Shown: positions 49,220 to 61,983 of the stretch, one piece after another
Layout of the letters: each line of letters starts with the position of its first letter
Numbering within the stretch: position 1 is the stretch's first letter
Assembly (NCBI RefSeq): GCF_020497125.1
Contig: NC_059077.1
Coordinates: forward strand, 27,107,340 to 27,171,339
Origin: Mauremys mutica
Taxonomy: Eukaryota; Chordata; Testudines; Geoemydidae
Direction of reading: 5' to 3'
DNA: 64,000 nt
Notes under the pieces: model-generated
What the model was told of the DNA's origin: nothing
Database searches by the model: none
What the model saw: only the letters and a program-made list of their open reading frames with translations
Position numbers and translations under genes: made by a program

Positions 49220-50990
49220 TCCTCTGAAACATCTGGGAGACCAGCTCCTATGTTTTTCACCCTGACATGAAAGTACTAACTCTTGTCATTAATGCCCCTC
49301 TGCTGAGAGAACTATTGTGGCAGCGATTTTTGTTTGAGTTGTCTCTCTGTATCTAGACACTTTTGCACCAGGAACTCTATGATCATCTGCTCCTTTCACA
49401 AAGCCCACCAAATAGCGACCAGTTGGCAACAATTTTTGTCCACTACCAACCTGAGCCAAATTTGAACTAACTACGCTTTAGCCTTAAATGTAATTAGTCC
49501 CATTACCAACCTGCTGAGCTATCCAGTTCTCCTGATCATGATAAAACAAGTTATTCACAGTAATATATAAACCCTTCCCCATGTGCGTGTGCACACACAT
49601 GCACGCACGTGCACACACCCTTCCTGAGTTTAGTAAATATTTAAATAATAAAGAACTCATGCCAAATGCAGGTACATTTTATTATATATATTACAACATG
49701 CCATGTTGTAGAGAGAGCATCTTGTGACAGTAAAGGCAGATATTCTTGTATGCCACAAGAAACTCTTGCTGTAGGGCTTTGTTATTTTGTACTCTGGAAT
49801 GTCATGTCACTTTTCTTGCACTCGTCCTGTTAGAAACCATCCCAGGTGAGATCCCTTTTAGTTGCTTGTCATTAATAAACAAGAGGTGAAATTAACTTTA
49901 CATGGGAGGCATTTCCTTATATGGTCATCAGCAGTGGTATCATATTACCTCATTGCAAGGCACATCATCACCTCCCATATGCACATCTTCAGTTTATACG
50001 TTGCCCTGGAGGAGGAAGAGACGGGGCCTCTCCCAAAGTTCCATTCCAGAAATTTGTGAGGCTTCTATGATAAAACACTGCTGAGCAAACTGCCAGTGCG
50101 CAGTACAGAGAAACTTACTTTTGGGAAGGCCCTTCACAGCCTGATCCTGCAAGGTGCTGAGGGCCCTCCACTCCCATTGCAATCACTTGGAATGGAGAGC
50201 ACTCAACCTGAAATGCAAACTCAGGGGCCTTGCTTTCTCCCTACTGGTACAAGACCCCGGGTCTGATTTAATTATGTACTTCTTAGATGCGGAGGAAGCC
50301 AGACAAACTTCCCCAAGCTGTGGAGCCATGACCGAACCATACAGAAAGGACTTGGGAGACAATACATCCCATATGGCTTGGCTGGGAAGCTACTGAACAT
50401 TTAAAGCAAAGGAACAGCGAGTTGAAAATGGGGGTGGGCTGGGCTGCGTATGATGCCAATCACATCCACTTTAAATGGTCTCTTAAAGAATGCCGGCTAG
50501 TTGCTCTTCACCATCCAGTCCTTTTGCTTCCCTCCAAGCGTCTCACCCTCAAGTCAGGCCAGCTGCTGCCTCCCTAGTGTGCTTCACAATGCAGTGCTGG
50601 GACACACCATGCTGACACCTCACATGCGGCATGCCAGCATGTGGATAGGTTCTCCTGTCCCATCACCAGGCCCCTTCCCTTCCCCTTCGTCCTCCTCCTC
50701 TGGCTCCACTTCTCCAGTCTTGCTTTCCTCCTTTCCTCCTGAGAGTGTCTCCTATAGCTTTGGCTCCCCTGAATCCCCTTTTCTTCCCACGCTCTCTGCT
50801 CAGCCCAGGACTGCAGGATGGCACTGGAGTCTCAGGAGGGAGAATGGATGCATGTCACTACTGGACCTGGCCTGCCACAACCACCCACCACTCTAGTGTC
50901 TGTCTCTGCCTCCCCTCCCACCGCTCGCTGAGACCATCCCCACCTCCAGCTGCTGTCCCCACCCTGCCCCACCCCACCCAGGGGTCACTC
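49220..50990. other. Upstream flank of PTGER4, no gene seen
   Basis: Mixed sequence becoming C-rich after 50640. No recognisable exon. Confidence 0.5.
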
Positions 50991-51009
50991 TCCCCTGCCC
51001 CCCAGTTTT

Positions 51010-51705
51010 CTAACATTCTGCCCAATCCCACTGTGGTCTCCCTCCCTGGCCCCCAATTCCCTTTACCCCCCCAACCCCACTCTGGTCTCTCCCCTCAGCC
51101 CCCAATTCCCTGTGTCCCCCCACCCCACTCTGGTCTCTCCCCTCAGCCCCCAATTCCCTGTACCCCCCCACCCCACTCTGGTCTCTCCCCTCAGCCCCCA
51201 ATTCCCTGTGCTCCCCCCACCCCACTCTGGTCTCTCCCCTCAGCCCCCCATTCCCTGTGTCCCCCCACCCCAGTCTGGTCTCTCCCCTCAGCCCCCAATT
51301 CCCTGTGCCCCCCCACCCCACTCTGGTCTCTTCCCTCAGCCCCCAATTCCCTGTGTCCCCCCCCCACTCTGGTCTCTCCCCTCAGCCCCCAATTCCCTGT
51401 GCCCCCCCACCCCACTCTGGTCTCTTCCCTCAGCCCCCAATTCCCTGTGCCCCCCACCCCACTCTGGTCTCTCCCCTCAGCCCCCAATTCCCTGTGCTCC
51501 CCCCACCCCACTCTGGTCTCTCCCCTCAGCCCCCAATTCCCTGTGCCCCCCACCCCACTCTGGTCTCTCCCCTCAGCCCCCAATTCCCAGTGCTCCCCCC
51601 ACCCCACTCTGGTCTCTCCCCTCAGCCCCCAATTCCCTGTGCCCCCCCACCCCACTCTGGTCTCTCCCCTCAGCCCCCAATTCCCTGTGTCCCCCCCGAC
51701 CCAGC
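51010..51705 (+). repeat. 48-bp minisatellite upstream of the PTGER4 promoter
   Basis: About 14 units with a period of 46-50 bp, each containing CACTCTGGTCTCTCCCCTCA and GCCCCCAATTCCCTGTG. Divergence is low between internal units and higher at both ends. The period is close to a multiple of three and the array lacks stop codons, so it produces overlapping long open frames on both strands that are not genes. It ends about 40 bp before the CpG-rich promoter block. Confidence 0.95.
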
Positions 51706-51739
51706 CCCACTGCGGTGTCTCCCTCCGGCCCCAGGGATC

Positions 51740-52260
51740 TAAAAGCTCCGTCCCAGGCGCGGCTCTGCACAACCTGCCGCCCAGCCCGTCTGAGCAGATG
51801 CTCGCCGCGCTGCTGCTGCCGCTGCTGCGGGCCAGGCGGTAGCGCCCGCGGGCGGTGCTCTCCCTGCCCCGACCAATCGGGCGCGGGGGCTGGGCGGAGC
51901 CCAGGGGAGCTGCCCCCTCTGCCTCCTCCCCCTCTGGAGACACTTGAAGGGAGCGCAGCGAGCCCCGCCTGTGAGCGAGGGTGACACACACGGCAGCACA
52001 TGCTCCGAGGAGGGATGAGCTCCCGGGGCCAGCCACTGGCACAGCTCGCACAGCCGGGCTGAGTGGGACTCTCAGCACCGAGCTGCCCGCCGCTCAGTCC
52101 AGCACCCAGCGGAGGCGCCTGGGAGCAGAGACACGCACCTGCCACCGCCATCCAGCGCCCGCTGCTTTTACAACTCCAGCGCCCCACGCGCGGCCACCGC
52201 AAAGGGTCCCGAACGAGGCTGGGACAGTCCCCACCTCTGCAGCCTCATTTCCACCTCTCA
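51740..52260 (+). promoter_or_regulatory. PTGER4: PTGER4 CpG-rich promoter region
   Basis: A CpG-dense block immediately upstream of the receptor gene. It has a CCAAT box at 51873-51877 and a GC box GGGCGG at 51892-51897. No TATA box was seen at a suitable spacing, as is common for CpG-island promoters. The exact transcription start cannot be fixed from sequence alone. Confidence 0.65.
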
Positions 52261-52409
52261 AGGAACTGGACTCAGCAGCTGTTGGCTCGCAGGGACACAC
52301 ACGGCAAAAGAAGAGGGTTTGGAAAGCAACGCCGATGCTTCAAGGATCTAGCTGAACCTCTTTTTGGAGGAAGACCATTGGGAAGACTTTGCTTGTACAA
52401 AGTTGAGGG
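51950..52409 (+). other. PTGER4: Proposed PTGER4 5'-UTR exon 1
   Basis: Inferred non-coding first exon. The left limit is a guess placed downstream of the GC box; the right limit is the proposed donor GAGGG|GTAAAG at 52410. It contains two short upstream frames, 52000-52062 (20 codons before the stop, with an internal in-frame ATG at 52015) and 52335-52355 (6 codons). Confidence 0.4.
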
Positions 52410-52832
52410 GTAAAGACAAGGAAAAGAGCAGCTTGTACCGGAAAGGGGGAAAGTCCCCACGCTCAGAAGCTGGGATCTGTTTCCGAGCTGAACTTTGGAA
52501 AGCGCAAGAACCTGCCCCAAAACTGATAGAACAGCAGCCACAACAAAAGCTGTACCAAGAAAAAACATTAACTGCGGCTTTTCTGAATTGCAAGGCTTTT
52601 TTTTTGGTGGCTTCACTTTCCATTGCGTCTGTTTCTTCTTGAATTCAGTTGCTTTTGAAGCTCACCCCCCTTGCCTTGAAATGCAGAGGTTTTTTTAATT
52701 GAATCTCTTTTGTCTTGAACTGCAGTTTGTTCCTTGACGTTTTGGGGGGAACGGAGAGGGAGGGACTTGTCTTTGAACTGCATTTTTGGATCCACTTTTG
52801 TTTTCATCTCCCCTAACAACCCACAACAACAG
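52410..52832 (+). other. PTGER4: Proposed PTGER4 5'-UTR intron
   Basis: Donor GTAAAG at 52410, branch-like CCCTAAC at 52812-52818 and acceptor ACAACAG ending at 52832, leaving 13 bases of leader before the ATG. Mammalian PTGER4 has a short first intron just upstream of the start codon, which agrees with this position and the 0.42-kb length. Not proven. Confidence 0.45.
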
Positions 52833-52845
52833 AATCTTCATCATC

Positions 52846-53667
52846 ATGTCTTTTGACCACACCACCATATACACAACAGCAAACAGTTCCGCCAGTGAGC
52901 ATGGGGACGGCAAGCCCCCCACCATCCCCACTGTCATGTTCATCTTTGGGGTGGTGGGCAACCTGATTGCCATCGTGGTGCTTTGCAAGTCCAGGAAGGA
53001 GCAGAAGGAGACCACTTTCTACACGCTGGTGTGTGGGCTGGCAATCACCGATCTTTTGGGGACCTGTCTGGTGAGCCCAGTCACTATTGCCACATACCTG
53101 CAGAACCGCTGGCCGGGTGGACTAGCACTGTGTGAATACAGCTCCTTCATCCTCCTTTTCTTCGGGCTCTCTGGCCTCAGTATCATCTGTGCCATGTCTA
53201 TAGAAAGGTACCTGGCCATTAACCATGCCTATTTCTACAACCATTATGTGGATAAGAAGCTGGCAGGGCTCACTCTCTTTGCCATCTATGTCTCCAATGT
53301 GCTCTTCTGCGCCCTGCCCAGCATGGGACTGGGCAAATCTACCTTACAGTACCCCAAAACTTGGTGTTTCATAGACTGGAAGACCAAGGAGGCCACCCAT
53401 GCCGCCTACTCCTACATGTATGCCGGCTTCAGCTCCTTCCTAATCATGGTCACGGTAGTCTGCAATGTCTTGGTGTGTGTGGCCCTGATTCGCATGCACC
53501 GCCAGTTCATGCGACGCACCTCCCTGGGCACAGACAACACCGCCAGCCGCTTGTCTGACTTTCGCCGGCGCAGGAGCTTTCGTCGCATGGCTGGAGCAGA
53601 GATCCAGATGGTCATTTTGCTTATTGCCACCTCCCTGGTTGTGGTCATCTGCTCCATTCCTCTGGTG
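52846..53667 (+). CDS. PTGER4: Prostaglandin E2 receptor EP4, coding exon 1 (residues 1-274)
   Basis: Seven-transmembrane Gs-coupled prostanoid receptor of the plasma membrane; binds PGE2 and raises cAMP. This exon encodes the N-terminus to TM6. The start ATG at 52846 has A at -3 and gives the short N-terminus typical of EP4, with a glycosylation sequon NSS at residue 13. Visible: TM1 (about 27-47), ERY (120-122, the DRY equivalent), the C96-C174 disulfide pair, and the prostanoid ECL2 signature TWCFIDW (172-178). ICL3 has MRRTSLGT and SDFRRRRSFRR. The Ala/His/Pro-rich insert found in human ICL3 is absent, which explains most of the difference between 471 and 488 residues. The exon ends in phase 0 (CTG GTG) before donor GTAAGT. 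Confidence 0.97.
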
Positions 53668-54117
53668 GTAAGTAACACTGCACTGCCCTTTCCATCTTCC
53701 CCACCACCAAGTCCTCTGGGGCAAAACTCACCCACCTCCTTTTAGTCTGTGGCTGTAGGACAAGGCTTCTATTTTCTGGGCTCTCACAAGTTATTAAAAC
53801 AATTCTAATGAGATTACACGCACATAGGCAGTGATCTAAACTTATTTTGATTTAGAATAACAAAAATAAATGCTTATCCTCAGCTCCAGGTGCCTCTGAC
53901 ATTGTAGTGTTAAAAATACAACAAAAAAAAGAGTGGCTTCCCCAGTATCTCAGAGAAATATCATAGCAAAATCCTGGCAAGACTGTAAGGTATCTTAAAA
54001 TCTGTTTTTAAATCAAACTGCAAGTGAATGTGGTTTGGGACAGGCCTGCACTTGAGGACGCTTGATGCATTTTTAAAGTATTTGCAGTGTTGCTGTGTTA
54101 AGACACAGAGGAGAGCG

Positions 54118-54205
54118 AGGTTATTATGTATATAGCACCAACAGTGTGCTGTGCACTTCACAGAAAGTACAAAAACAAGCTCCCTGTCCTGAAGAGTTTA
54201 CCATC
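54118..54205 (-). repeat. SINE-tail-type repeat in intron (antisense)
   Basis: GTGCTGTGCACTTCACAGAA and CTCCCTGTCCTGAAGAGTTT follow the antisense tail family. Confidence 0.5.
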
Positions 54206-55130
54206 ATAGGGATAGAGTCTACCACCCTTACTCTCCTTGAGTCATGCCTTAATCTGTGGGCACTCTTGTTGATTTCTTAACTAGAGTAAGAGTGGCAGAA
54301 TCTGGCCCTAAGTAATCTAGAGGAGATCACGTTAGTACTAGGCATGATCACTGATGACTGGCTAACTTCCTGAAACAGATGAACAGATCACTTGGGGTCC
54401 AATCTTGAAGCTACTACCATTGGTGCCATGGACATCATTGGCAGTAGGATCCAACCTTTGATTAGTGAACTACACCTCCTTCTTGCCCTCCACCTTAACT
54501 CCAGGGGAAGTTAATACCAAAAATACCAGTTTGAGGCTCAGTCCGTGCTTGCTACTCAACACAAAATTACAAATAAAACTTGGCAAACTTCTTTCTCTTG
54601 TTGACTCAGATACATTAAAAGAAAAAACAATTGGCTATGCATAGTTGCCACCTTCCCAAAACAGGATCTTGTGAGCTGAGCGGTAGGAGTGTTATTAGAA
54701 AGAGATGGTTTTAGAATGCAGATAATTGTAATGGAGTTTACTGTAGGTGGCAGCTATCCTGGAATAGCCCCATATCAGGGTTATTATAACAGGGAGCCAC
54801 ATAATGAGGGTGAAATATGATTGGCCAACTAGGATTGTGAACTATTCAGTTAAATAGTATAATTGCAGGGGTCAGGCCAGTTTTGCCACATTACTAACAT
54901 GTATAAAACTCAGTGAAGTGCAGCTGTGCCTGGATCCTGGCATTTTGGCTGCAGCCACTTGGCCTTCAGCCTAATGTTTTGCAGTGCACCCTGGCACAAC
55001 TGCTCACTTTGCCATGTTATTGCTTGCAGGACATCGTAATGTCTTGCAAAACATCTTAAGAATTGGAAGGTTGACTCAGTTAAAGCATGGTTTTTGTATC
55101 AGCATATACTGTGCGTGTGCATGTGTGTTA

Positions 55131-55215
55131 GGGTGACCAGATGTCTTTTTCTTATATAGACTCCTATTGCCCTCTACCCCTGTCCCGATTTTTCACACTT
55201 GCTGTCTGGTCACCC
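55131..55215. mobile_element. TA-flanked palindromic MITE, internally deleted
   Basis: Ends GGGTGACCAGATGTC and TGTCTGGTCACCC with TA flanks. It lacks the segment reading AATTTTTGGGTC found in copy 1. Confidence 0.8.
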
Positions 55216-55781
55216 TAATGTATGTGCACCCATGTGCATGCACACAACAGATCCAAGAACTGTGCTTAGAGCTGTGTAGCCCAAGATCAGAAACTGTGCA
55301 GTTATTCTGTTTTCCTACCCAATCAACACTCAGGTAATATAATTGCTAACCTCCTGACATTGGACTGAAGATACTTAATTAGATTAAGCTGACATTGTAA
55401 CAACTCTGAAAAATATTTTAATACCATATTATTGGAAGGGATATAGGTAAATGCAAGAGAAAGGATCTGAAAGCTAAATATAAACTAGTGGGTGAATCTC
55501 GTGCAGGACCAAATAGAGAGGCGGAACTAAGAAGTTTCAGTGCCGAATACAAAGAGATGTGGTTCAATTTCATTTAAGATTCATGGAGAAACTTTTACAG
55601 AAAGAACAACCAAAACATACGGGGTGAGGGTGGTTCCACCAGAAAGGCAACTGGATTGTTGAAAATCAAAATTAATGGTCTTGGGGGGTAAGCGGTTTTG
55701 GTGGGAGGCTGGTGCATAAACTGTGGGAACGGGCAGGTGCCAAGAGAAAAGAGGGCTAGGATGTGCTGCAGCTATCTCAGG

Positions 55782-56053
55782 TCTTGTCTTCACTGCTAAA
55801 AGTGTGATACTTTGTACCTCAAGGTAACATGCGTCCTGAGGTAAAAACAGAGCGTAGACAAGGCACTTTTAGTTTTATTGCAAGGTAAGCGAGGGGAGGT
55901 CAACTCTATACCCCGATCTTGGGTTGGCCTTGCCTACTTTACCTCATGGTAAAACTAAAGTGCCTGGTCTTCACTGTGTTTTTAACTCAGGATAGCTCAT
56001 GCACATTAGTTACCCTGAGGTAAAAACGCACCTTTTTTAGCAGTGAAGGCTGA
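55782..56053. repeat. Palindromic MITE in PTGER4 intron
   Basis: Left end CTTGTCTTCACTGCTAAAA and right end TTTTTTAGCAGTGAAGGC are inverted. Further dyads (GCACTTTTAGTTTTA against TAAAACTAAAGTGC, and CCTGAGGTAAAAAC) lie inside, so most of the element can fold back on itself. Confidence 0.65.
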
Positions 56054-56063
56054 TTTAACTGTT

Positions 56064-56276
56064 TCAGGCCATATCTACACTAAATAGCATAGCTATGGCA
56101 CATCACTGTGCCGGCATAACCTTGTAGTGTGGGCGCAAGCGACTCCAATAGAAGGGGTTTTACCATAGCTGTAGGAACACCACCTCTCTGTGCTACGTTT
56201 GCTAGGTTGGGGAAAACATTCTTTTCACACCCTGACGTAGCCATATCAACAACTTTTAAGCATAGACCAGGCTTAA
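56064..56276. repeat. Palindromic MITE-like repeat in PTGER4 intron
   Basis: Left end AGGCCATATCTACACTAAA, right end AAGCATAGACCAGGCTTAA, imperfectly inverted. Confidence 0.5.
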
Positions 56277-56814
56277 GCTATAACCGTCTGAGCACCTTTG
56301 CACTGCTATAACTACATCCACACTTGCAAGGTTGGCCTGCTTCAATGACACTGGTACAACTTTGTGTGTAGACCTGCCCTTAGAGTTCTGAAGGAAATAA
56401 GGTGTGGAATAGTGGAGGGAAGGTATGAATATGCAATATACCTTTAAAAGCAGCCACTGGGCAGAAAGACTGGAAAATCATTAACCCGCCTATACATTTT
56501 ATGAGCCAATGCAGATCCTGTTGATTAAACTTAGAGCCCTCACTACAGAGGGAACTGATAGGTCTCACTTGTTACAGAACAGTCCGTTCTGATAAGGAAG
56601 AGGAGCAGCATCCAGATACTGTTGGTGGCACTCTGCAGTTACATAAAGCAGACACAGAGGCTTCTTTGTGGCTATGAAATTTTCTGATGAGCTGATTTCC
56701 TATTGGTGACAGAAGCTGAATAAACCATAACCTAATAGGGTCAGAGCAACACAGCTTCTGTAGGACAGAATCATATCATCTTACTTTCTCAGAGTGAGCT
56801 CTTTCAGGAGATAA

Positions 56815-57700
56815 TAAAATAGATAAGGTGATCCAGTGGACTTTATTGACGTAGGTTTATAAAAGGTTTTTAAAGAACTTCAGAAAAAGAAATAACCATG
56901 GTGTAATAAATAAAGTCGTGTCTTTATTTAAAGAATGGTTAAACAATAGGAAACTGAATCATAGTGAACAGAAGGTAATAATGGGATGCTCTCAGAGCTC
57001 AGTGTTTTTAATGTTTTAATGATTTGGACAGTGAATCAGTGAAGTTTTATGATGGCACTAAATGGCTTTGATTGATAAAACCTATGAAATATTGTGAGAA
57101 ACTTTAGATGGACTTGAGAGAACAAAAGAGCATGAAGACAGATAAAATGAACTGACAACACTAAAAGGAATGCACACTAGCAAAAATCATCTAAATCTTT
57201 CACATACACCTGTATGCTCTAAACTTGCAGGAAGTTATTGTGGATGTCATGGTGAAGAGTCTGATCAAGGAAATAAGATAGAAAGTAATACAAAACGTGT
57301 CCAGACCTTTATCAGAGTTCATCATTGGTCACTTCATCTTAAAAGAAATACCGGTATTTAAAGGATTGCAAGGTTTACAAAATGGCAGTAAAGGTAGTCA
57401 AAGGTATGGAAAAGGTGATATTAGAGGGGATTTGATTGAAAACATTGTAGAAACTAGTATTTGTGTTTTCGCTTTTACACTCTCGCAAGAGTAAAGATAC
57501 ATGATAGTCAAATTTTGGAATTCATTGCTGCCGGTGGTCAAATTTTTTTAAAGGGCATGATCATTTAATGCTCTCTAACAATAAATTTAGCTTGGTACGC
57601 CAAGGTAGTAAGGGTAATAAAATCTCATATTCCACCACATACATTTGATACCTGAAGGGGCCAGAAAGGAGTTTTTAAACTTAATTTATAATTGTCCCAG
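56815..57700 (+). mobile_element. Ancient CR1 LINE relic in intron
   Basis: Decayed CR1 order is visible: AACAATAGGAAACTGAATCA, then TTTAATGTTTTAATGATTTG, GGGGATTTGATTGAAAACAT and TTTTGGAATTCATTGCTGCC. Strongly diverged, so the limits are approximate. Confidence 0.55.
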
Positions 57701-60700
57701 TGTTTGCAATGTTTGTTTGTTTTTCCTCTGAAGTATCAGGACTGTCCATGGCCACAGATGAGATGGCAGACTAGATTTTAGAGCAATGGCATGATCAGCT
57801 ATGACAAATACTAAGTCCCTGTGGGACAAAGCATATTTGGCTTACACAACTACAGAATTTGTTTCCTGCTTGCTATTAACTAGGTGTCTATTTATAGCAT
57901 GTCAATATATGATATGGGGAAGTTTTTATGAGGAGAGGTGAAAACTGGGTAGAGGGCTGCTCCTTTGTTTATTCTGCATAACAGCTATCATAAAAGGCAC
58001 TTGATGGTACTTCAGATGGGTAGAAATTGCCACTTATATTTACGTTTAGTCAGAAGGAAAAGCAAAAACCAGACTCTTGCACTGTGTGAGCAGAAGCACT
58101 AGCAGCCAAGTGATTCTAGAATCTAATCACTTGGGCATAAACTTCAGAACAATTTCAACACAGCCACGAGAAGCAATTCGTTAATACACCTTAAAAAAAC
58201 CACTCTTTGCTTCCAGTAATCAAGAAATCTAACTAGTGCAAACCTGTTCTGGTGCCAGGCTTTTATCAGGCCCAGTTTGCTTCTTGCTTTAATTAGAACT
58301 TCAAACTGGACAACTTCAAGTGTCAAACTAGTTCTGATACACAGTAATCCATTGCCTTAAGGTAACTGAGTGGACTGGTTGGATGTTCATAAGAGGCCAG
58401 GATGACTTTGCTTCATCAAACAATCTTGTAAAAGAGCATTTTTCAGCAAAACATTATATGCACTTCAGTGCTGCTCTGCAGAAGATGCTGTACGTGAATA
58501 TTAATTCAATTACTTAAGAAATGACTGAACTGGAAGATCCATTCAGTTTCTTTTTTGCCAGACATATGATTAATAATGATACATGCAGTTTGTATAGGCA
58601 TGTACTAGTAAAACTAGTTTGATATGCCATTGGATTTTGTGATAAAAGCTATGGTAAATAGGCTTGTTGGGAATGTAGTAATAGCTGTGTACATTCTAAA
58701 GTTTTCACAAAGTAGGCCCGAATTAAGTGTCTTTTATACATACCTAGGATACATCTGTCAGTGGACTATTCGGAATATAGACATCAAAAGGTGCTTTGCT
58801 GCAATGTAACCAGACATTGTTAGTGATTGGAAATCATTATCAACTATTTAATCAGCACTACAATAGATTCTCATATTACAGTAAGCTCTACCAGGTAAAC
58901 ATAAAGGGCTATGTGTCAAGTACATGAATTTCCTGTTCAGACGCTGCTAGCTGATAACTACATTTACTTTTTAATCATTCACATTAAACTGATGGTCCAA
59001 AATTACAGCTATGTAAAAACAGAATGAAAAAGATCAAATTTTAAAGTTGGAACAATAACACATTTCTTATGAGTGGTTTTGGCAAATTCTTTCAAGATGC
59101 CACTGCTGTATCAGTTGAATGTATCAGTGGTACTGTATCCTCCTTTGCTGATTTCTTCCTGATCTTGTTTACATGGAGTATAAATGTCAGTTGGAAGGGG
59201 CTGAAGGAAAATAAATACTGTGCTTCTAATCACAATATGCTCTCTTATGGAGCCCTAGCTGTCAGTGCAGGCAGTCCTTCAGCAAAGATGAAATGGTCTG
59301 TGTCAAGACAGATGTATATACATTTGCAGGGTATATTTGAACTTGCTGTGGAAGAAGTCCTTTGCATTTTAAAAATAATCTTCTAGGAGGAAAGGATCAG
59401 GAGAAAAATCCTCTCTGGCAATTTAAACTTTATATTTCTTAGATTTATTCTTTTTTTTTTTTAAATATTAGCATTATTCTTCTCCTCTGTACACAAATAA
59501 CTAACTGACTCTTCCAAGAATGGCTTTTAAAACCAAAGAGCAGATGTCAAAGAAAGCTAACACTGCTGCTTTCTGGAATTCTGACAGCCTCTTCTCAGAC
59601 ACAGAGCCTGTGTAAGAGAGATGACAGCGTTCCAGTGCTGAAGTTCATCTCAGAGGGGTGGGAGTTAAGCAGCAGAACTCTTTAGTGTCTGCATGGTTTG
59701 CGGCTGGCATTGGTAATGCGTTCAAAGAACATTAAATTGCCCATGGCATGTCTTTCATGGTACCTCTCTCTATCAAAGCAAGTACCATAGCTGGTAACTG
59801 ATCTTCCGGTGTTTCCTCAAACTAGAGACAGGAAGAGGAGCTTTTAAAAGTGTGACAATGGTGCCACCTAGTGGTAAGATTCTCCACCAGACTTTGTGGT
59901 CAAGCTAAATAATCGGATTACTTTTATTACACTAACACAAGCTCTCAGGGCCAAATGGTGAAGGCCTTTCTTCACTACAATTCTGTAGAATTTGGCCACA
60001 TTTTATGTATTTTAATGTATAGAGGAAATACATTTTAAATAAGTGTCTTATTTCAATTATTCTTCAAGCAGTGATACAAGGGGACCACTCTGGTCAGAAA
60101 AGGTAGCAATTTTGCTTCCTAATATAGTAACCAAAAAAAAAATCCCTTTAAGAGGAACTAATTGGTAGCTATACTGATTGCGATACACTGACTGATACTT
60201 GTATCTCTACCTAGTAATTATCTGACTTTAAGCAGGTAAAGGAATGCATTCCTGAATATAGATTACACAGCGATAGCTCAGAAAATGATTACTACAGACT
60301 GAGCAGGACAGCACAGGAACCATCAGATACTCACTATCTTTCAGTGATACACATATTAGACTCAAATTCCCACTCAAGAGGTGGACCTGGCTTTTTTTTT
60401 AAGTTGCTGAATTTAAAGTTGGTGGGCATGAATTCAAGTCCTGAATTCTTATGTAGGAAGAATCAATCCAAACCTCACATTACTGTACAGAATTGTGAAA
60501 TTTTTCATCAGACTTGGATTGTTTCACACACACTTTTCTGGTAAATATGACTTTAGAGGTTTGCTTATGTTTTCCTTCGCTTCATTTAAACCCCTTGTCT
60601 GAAACCGTATCCAACTGGCCCAAAACCTGACAAACATTCACTTCAGAAGTCAAGACAAAGAGGGGAATTCATAAAATCTATTATTGGTACTGGATATTTA

Positions 60701-61983
60701 TGATATCATATAAGGAAAGTTGATTTGCCTAAACTTACCTGAGTGTCTGCAAAGCAGGTAGAGTCTTCCACAGGAACGGCTTTCCAATGGCTTTCCTATT
60801 CCTGGGACACATTTCAAGTCCTGATTGTTAGTTAAAGTTATTGTTTGAAACTTTTCAGCTTGGGACAGTTCAACATAATAAGCTCTGTGTGTCCAAGCCA
60901 GTACTCATTAAGGTCGCTGGAAAGATAACCTCATTGACATTAGTGTTGGACTGGACTTTATGCACAGTAGTGATTGCAAGGGCTCTTAATGAATGAGCTA
61001 GAACTGTGCTGTTGTTTTCCCCTCTCTTTAAAGCAAGGAGTTGAATGGTCAAATGCTACCATGGATAAACAAGATCCCAATCAAGTGTTAATTCACTACA
61101 AAATTTCTGTGTGGTTACTTAGAAACACTATTGAAACAAACTTCTGTATCTCAACAATTGAACTGAACATCCTGAATATTTCAGGGTTATTACTTTTGCA
61201 CCTTTCAATCCAAACCTAGATGCAGACCCAGCTGGGAAGATCTAAACAATTCTGCTCAGTGCTGGAATCATCCTAATCAATGAAAAATCTGGCCGTTAGA
61301 GGCAGCTGTTAGCATTTCTTAAAACAAGCTCCAACAAGCAGAATGTTGAGGGTATTAAAACATTGCCTTGAAGCTCTAATAATGGAAGCTGTCAGCACAA
61401 ATATTTCTAAACTAGGGATTAGGCAGCTCTGGGCTTGTCTCTGGAGACCAGTTTGCCTGATAGCTGGTAATGTGGGTTTCATTTGGTTTTAAACATACAA
61501 TTATGAGAGCCTAGCTGGAGGAAATATGCAATGATTAGGTCTCCTCAATTGACCTAGGGCCTCCTGTACCCCTGGCTGGCAAAGATTTGGTTATACAAGG
61601 ATTTGGGTCTAAATCTTGAATTCTGGGTTCTATAAAGAGAAGGAAAAACCACCACCTGGGATTTGAAAATTAAAAAACTTTAGGGATGAACTGGAAAGGT
61701 TCATGGATACAAGGATACTTCAGAGGTGTAGGCAGTAATCAGGAGGGGGAAAGAGAGCGGTTCTTTCCCTCAAGAGTAAGGAAAAAAGGTCAATTTACAG
61801 CAGAGTTCATTCCTTGATCTTTGCCCTTTCCAAAAATAAAGCTGCTGTTGACATGAGAAGCTTGGCTTTGCCAACTTCTCCCCTCGTTGTAACATGCAAT
61901 TGCTAAGCCTGATTTTTTTAAAATGTCATCTCTAGTTTGCTGGATTGAACTGTAAATATGGGTCTTTCTTTTCCCCTTGACAG

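Larger units (their letters stand above)
53668..61983 (+). other. PTGER4: PTGER4 coding intron, 8.3 kb
   Basis: Begins GTAAGTAAC and ends TTTCTTTTCCCCTTGACAG with a strong pyrimidine tract. It interrupts the gene in TM6 between Val274 and Val275, the same place as in mammals. Reading through the donor would add about 25 unrelated residues and stop at 53743-53745. The intron holds several repeats, listed separately, and otherwise AT-rich sequence with no exon. Confidence 0.95.

Noticed and set aside
50745..52078. Long open frames on both strands upstream of PTGER4 (up to about 365 residues of Pro/Ser-rich or Gly/Arg-rich repeats)
   Set aside because: They are translations of the 48-bp minisatellite, open in several frames at once, with no domain or conserved start.
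52786..52845. In-frame N-terminal extension of PTGER4 upstream of 52846
   Set aside because: It has no ATG; the frame would have to begin at a TTG codon. It also overlaps the proposed splice acceptor, and the ATG at 52846 gives the normal EP4 N-terminus.
53668..53745. Alternative PTGER4 isoform by reading through the donor site
   Set aside because: The donor GTAAGT is strong, and the extension (about 25 residues, Pro/Ser-rich) would truncate the receptor at TM6. Nothing supports it.
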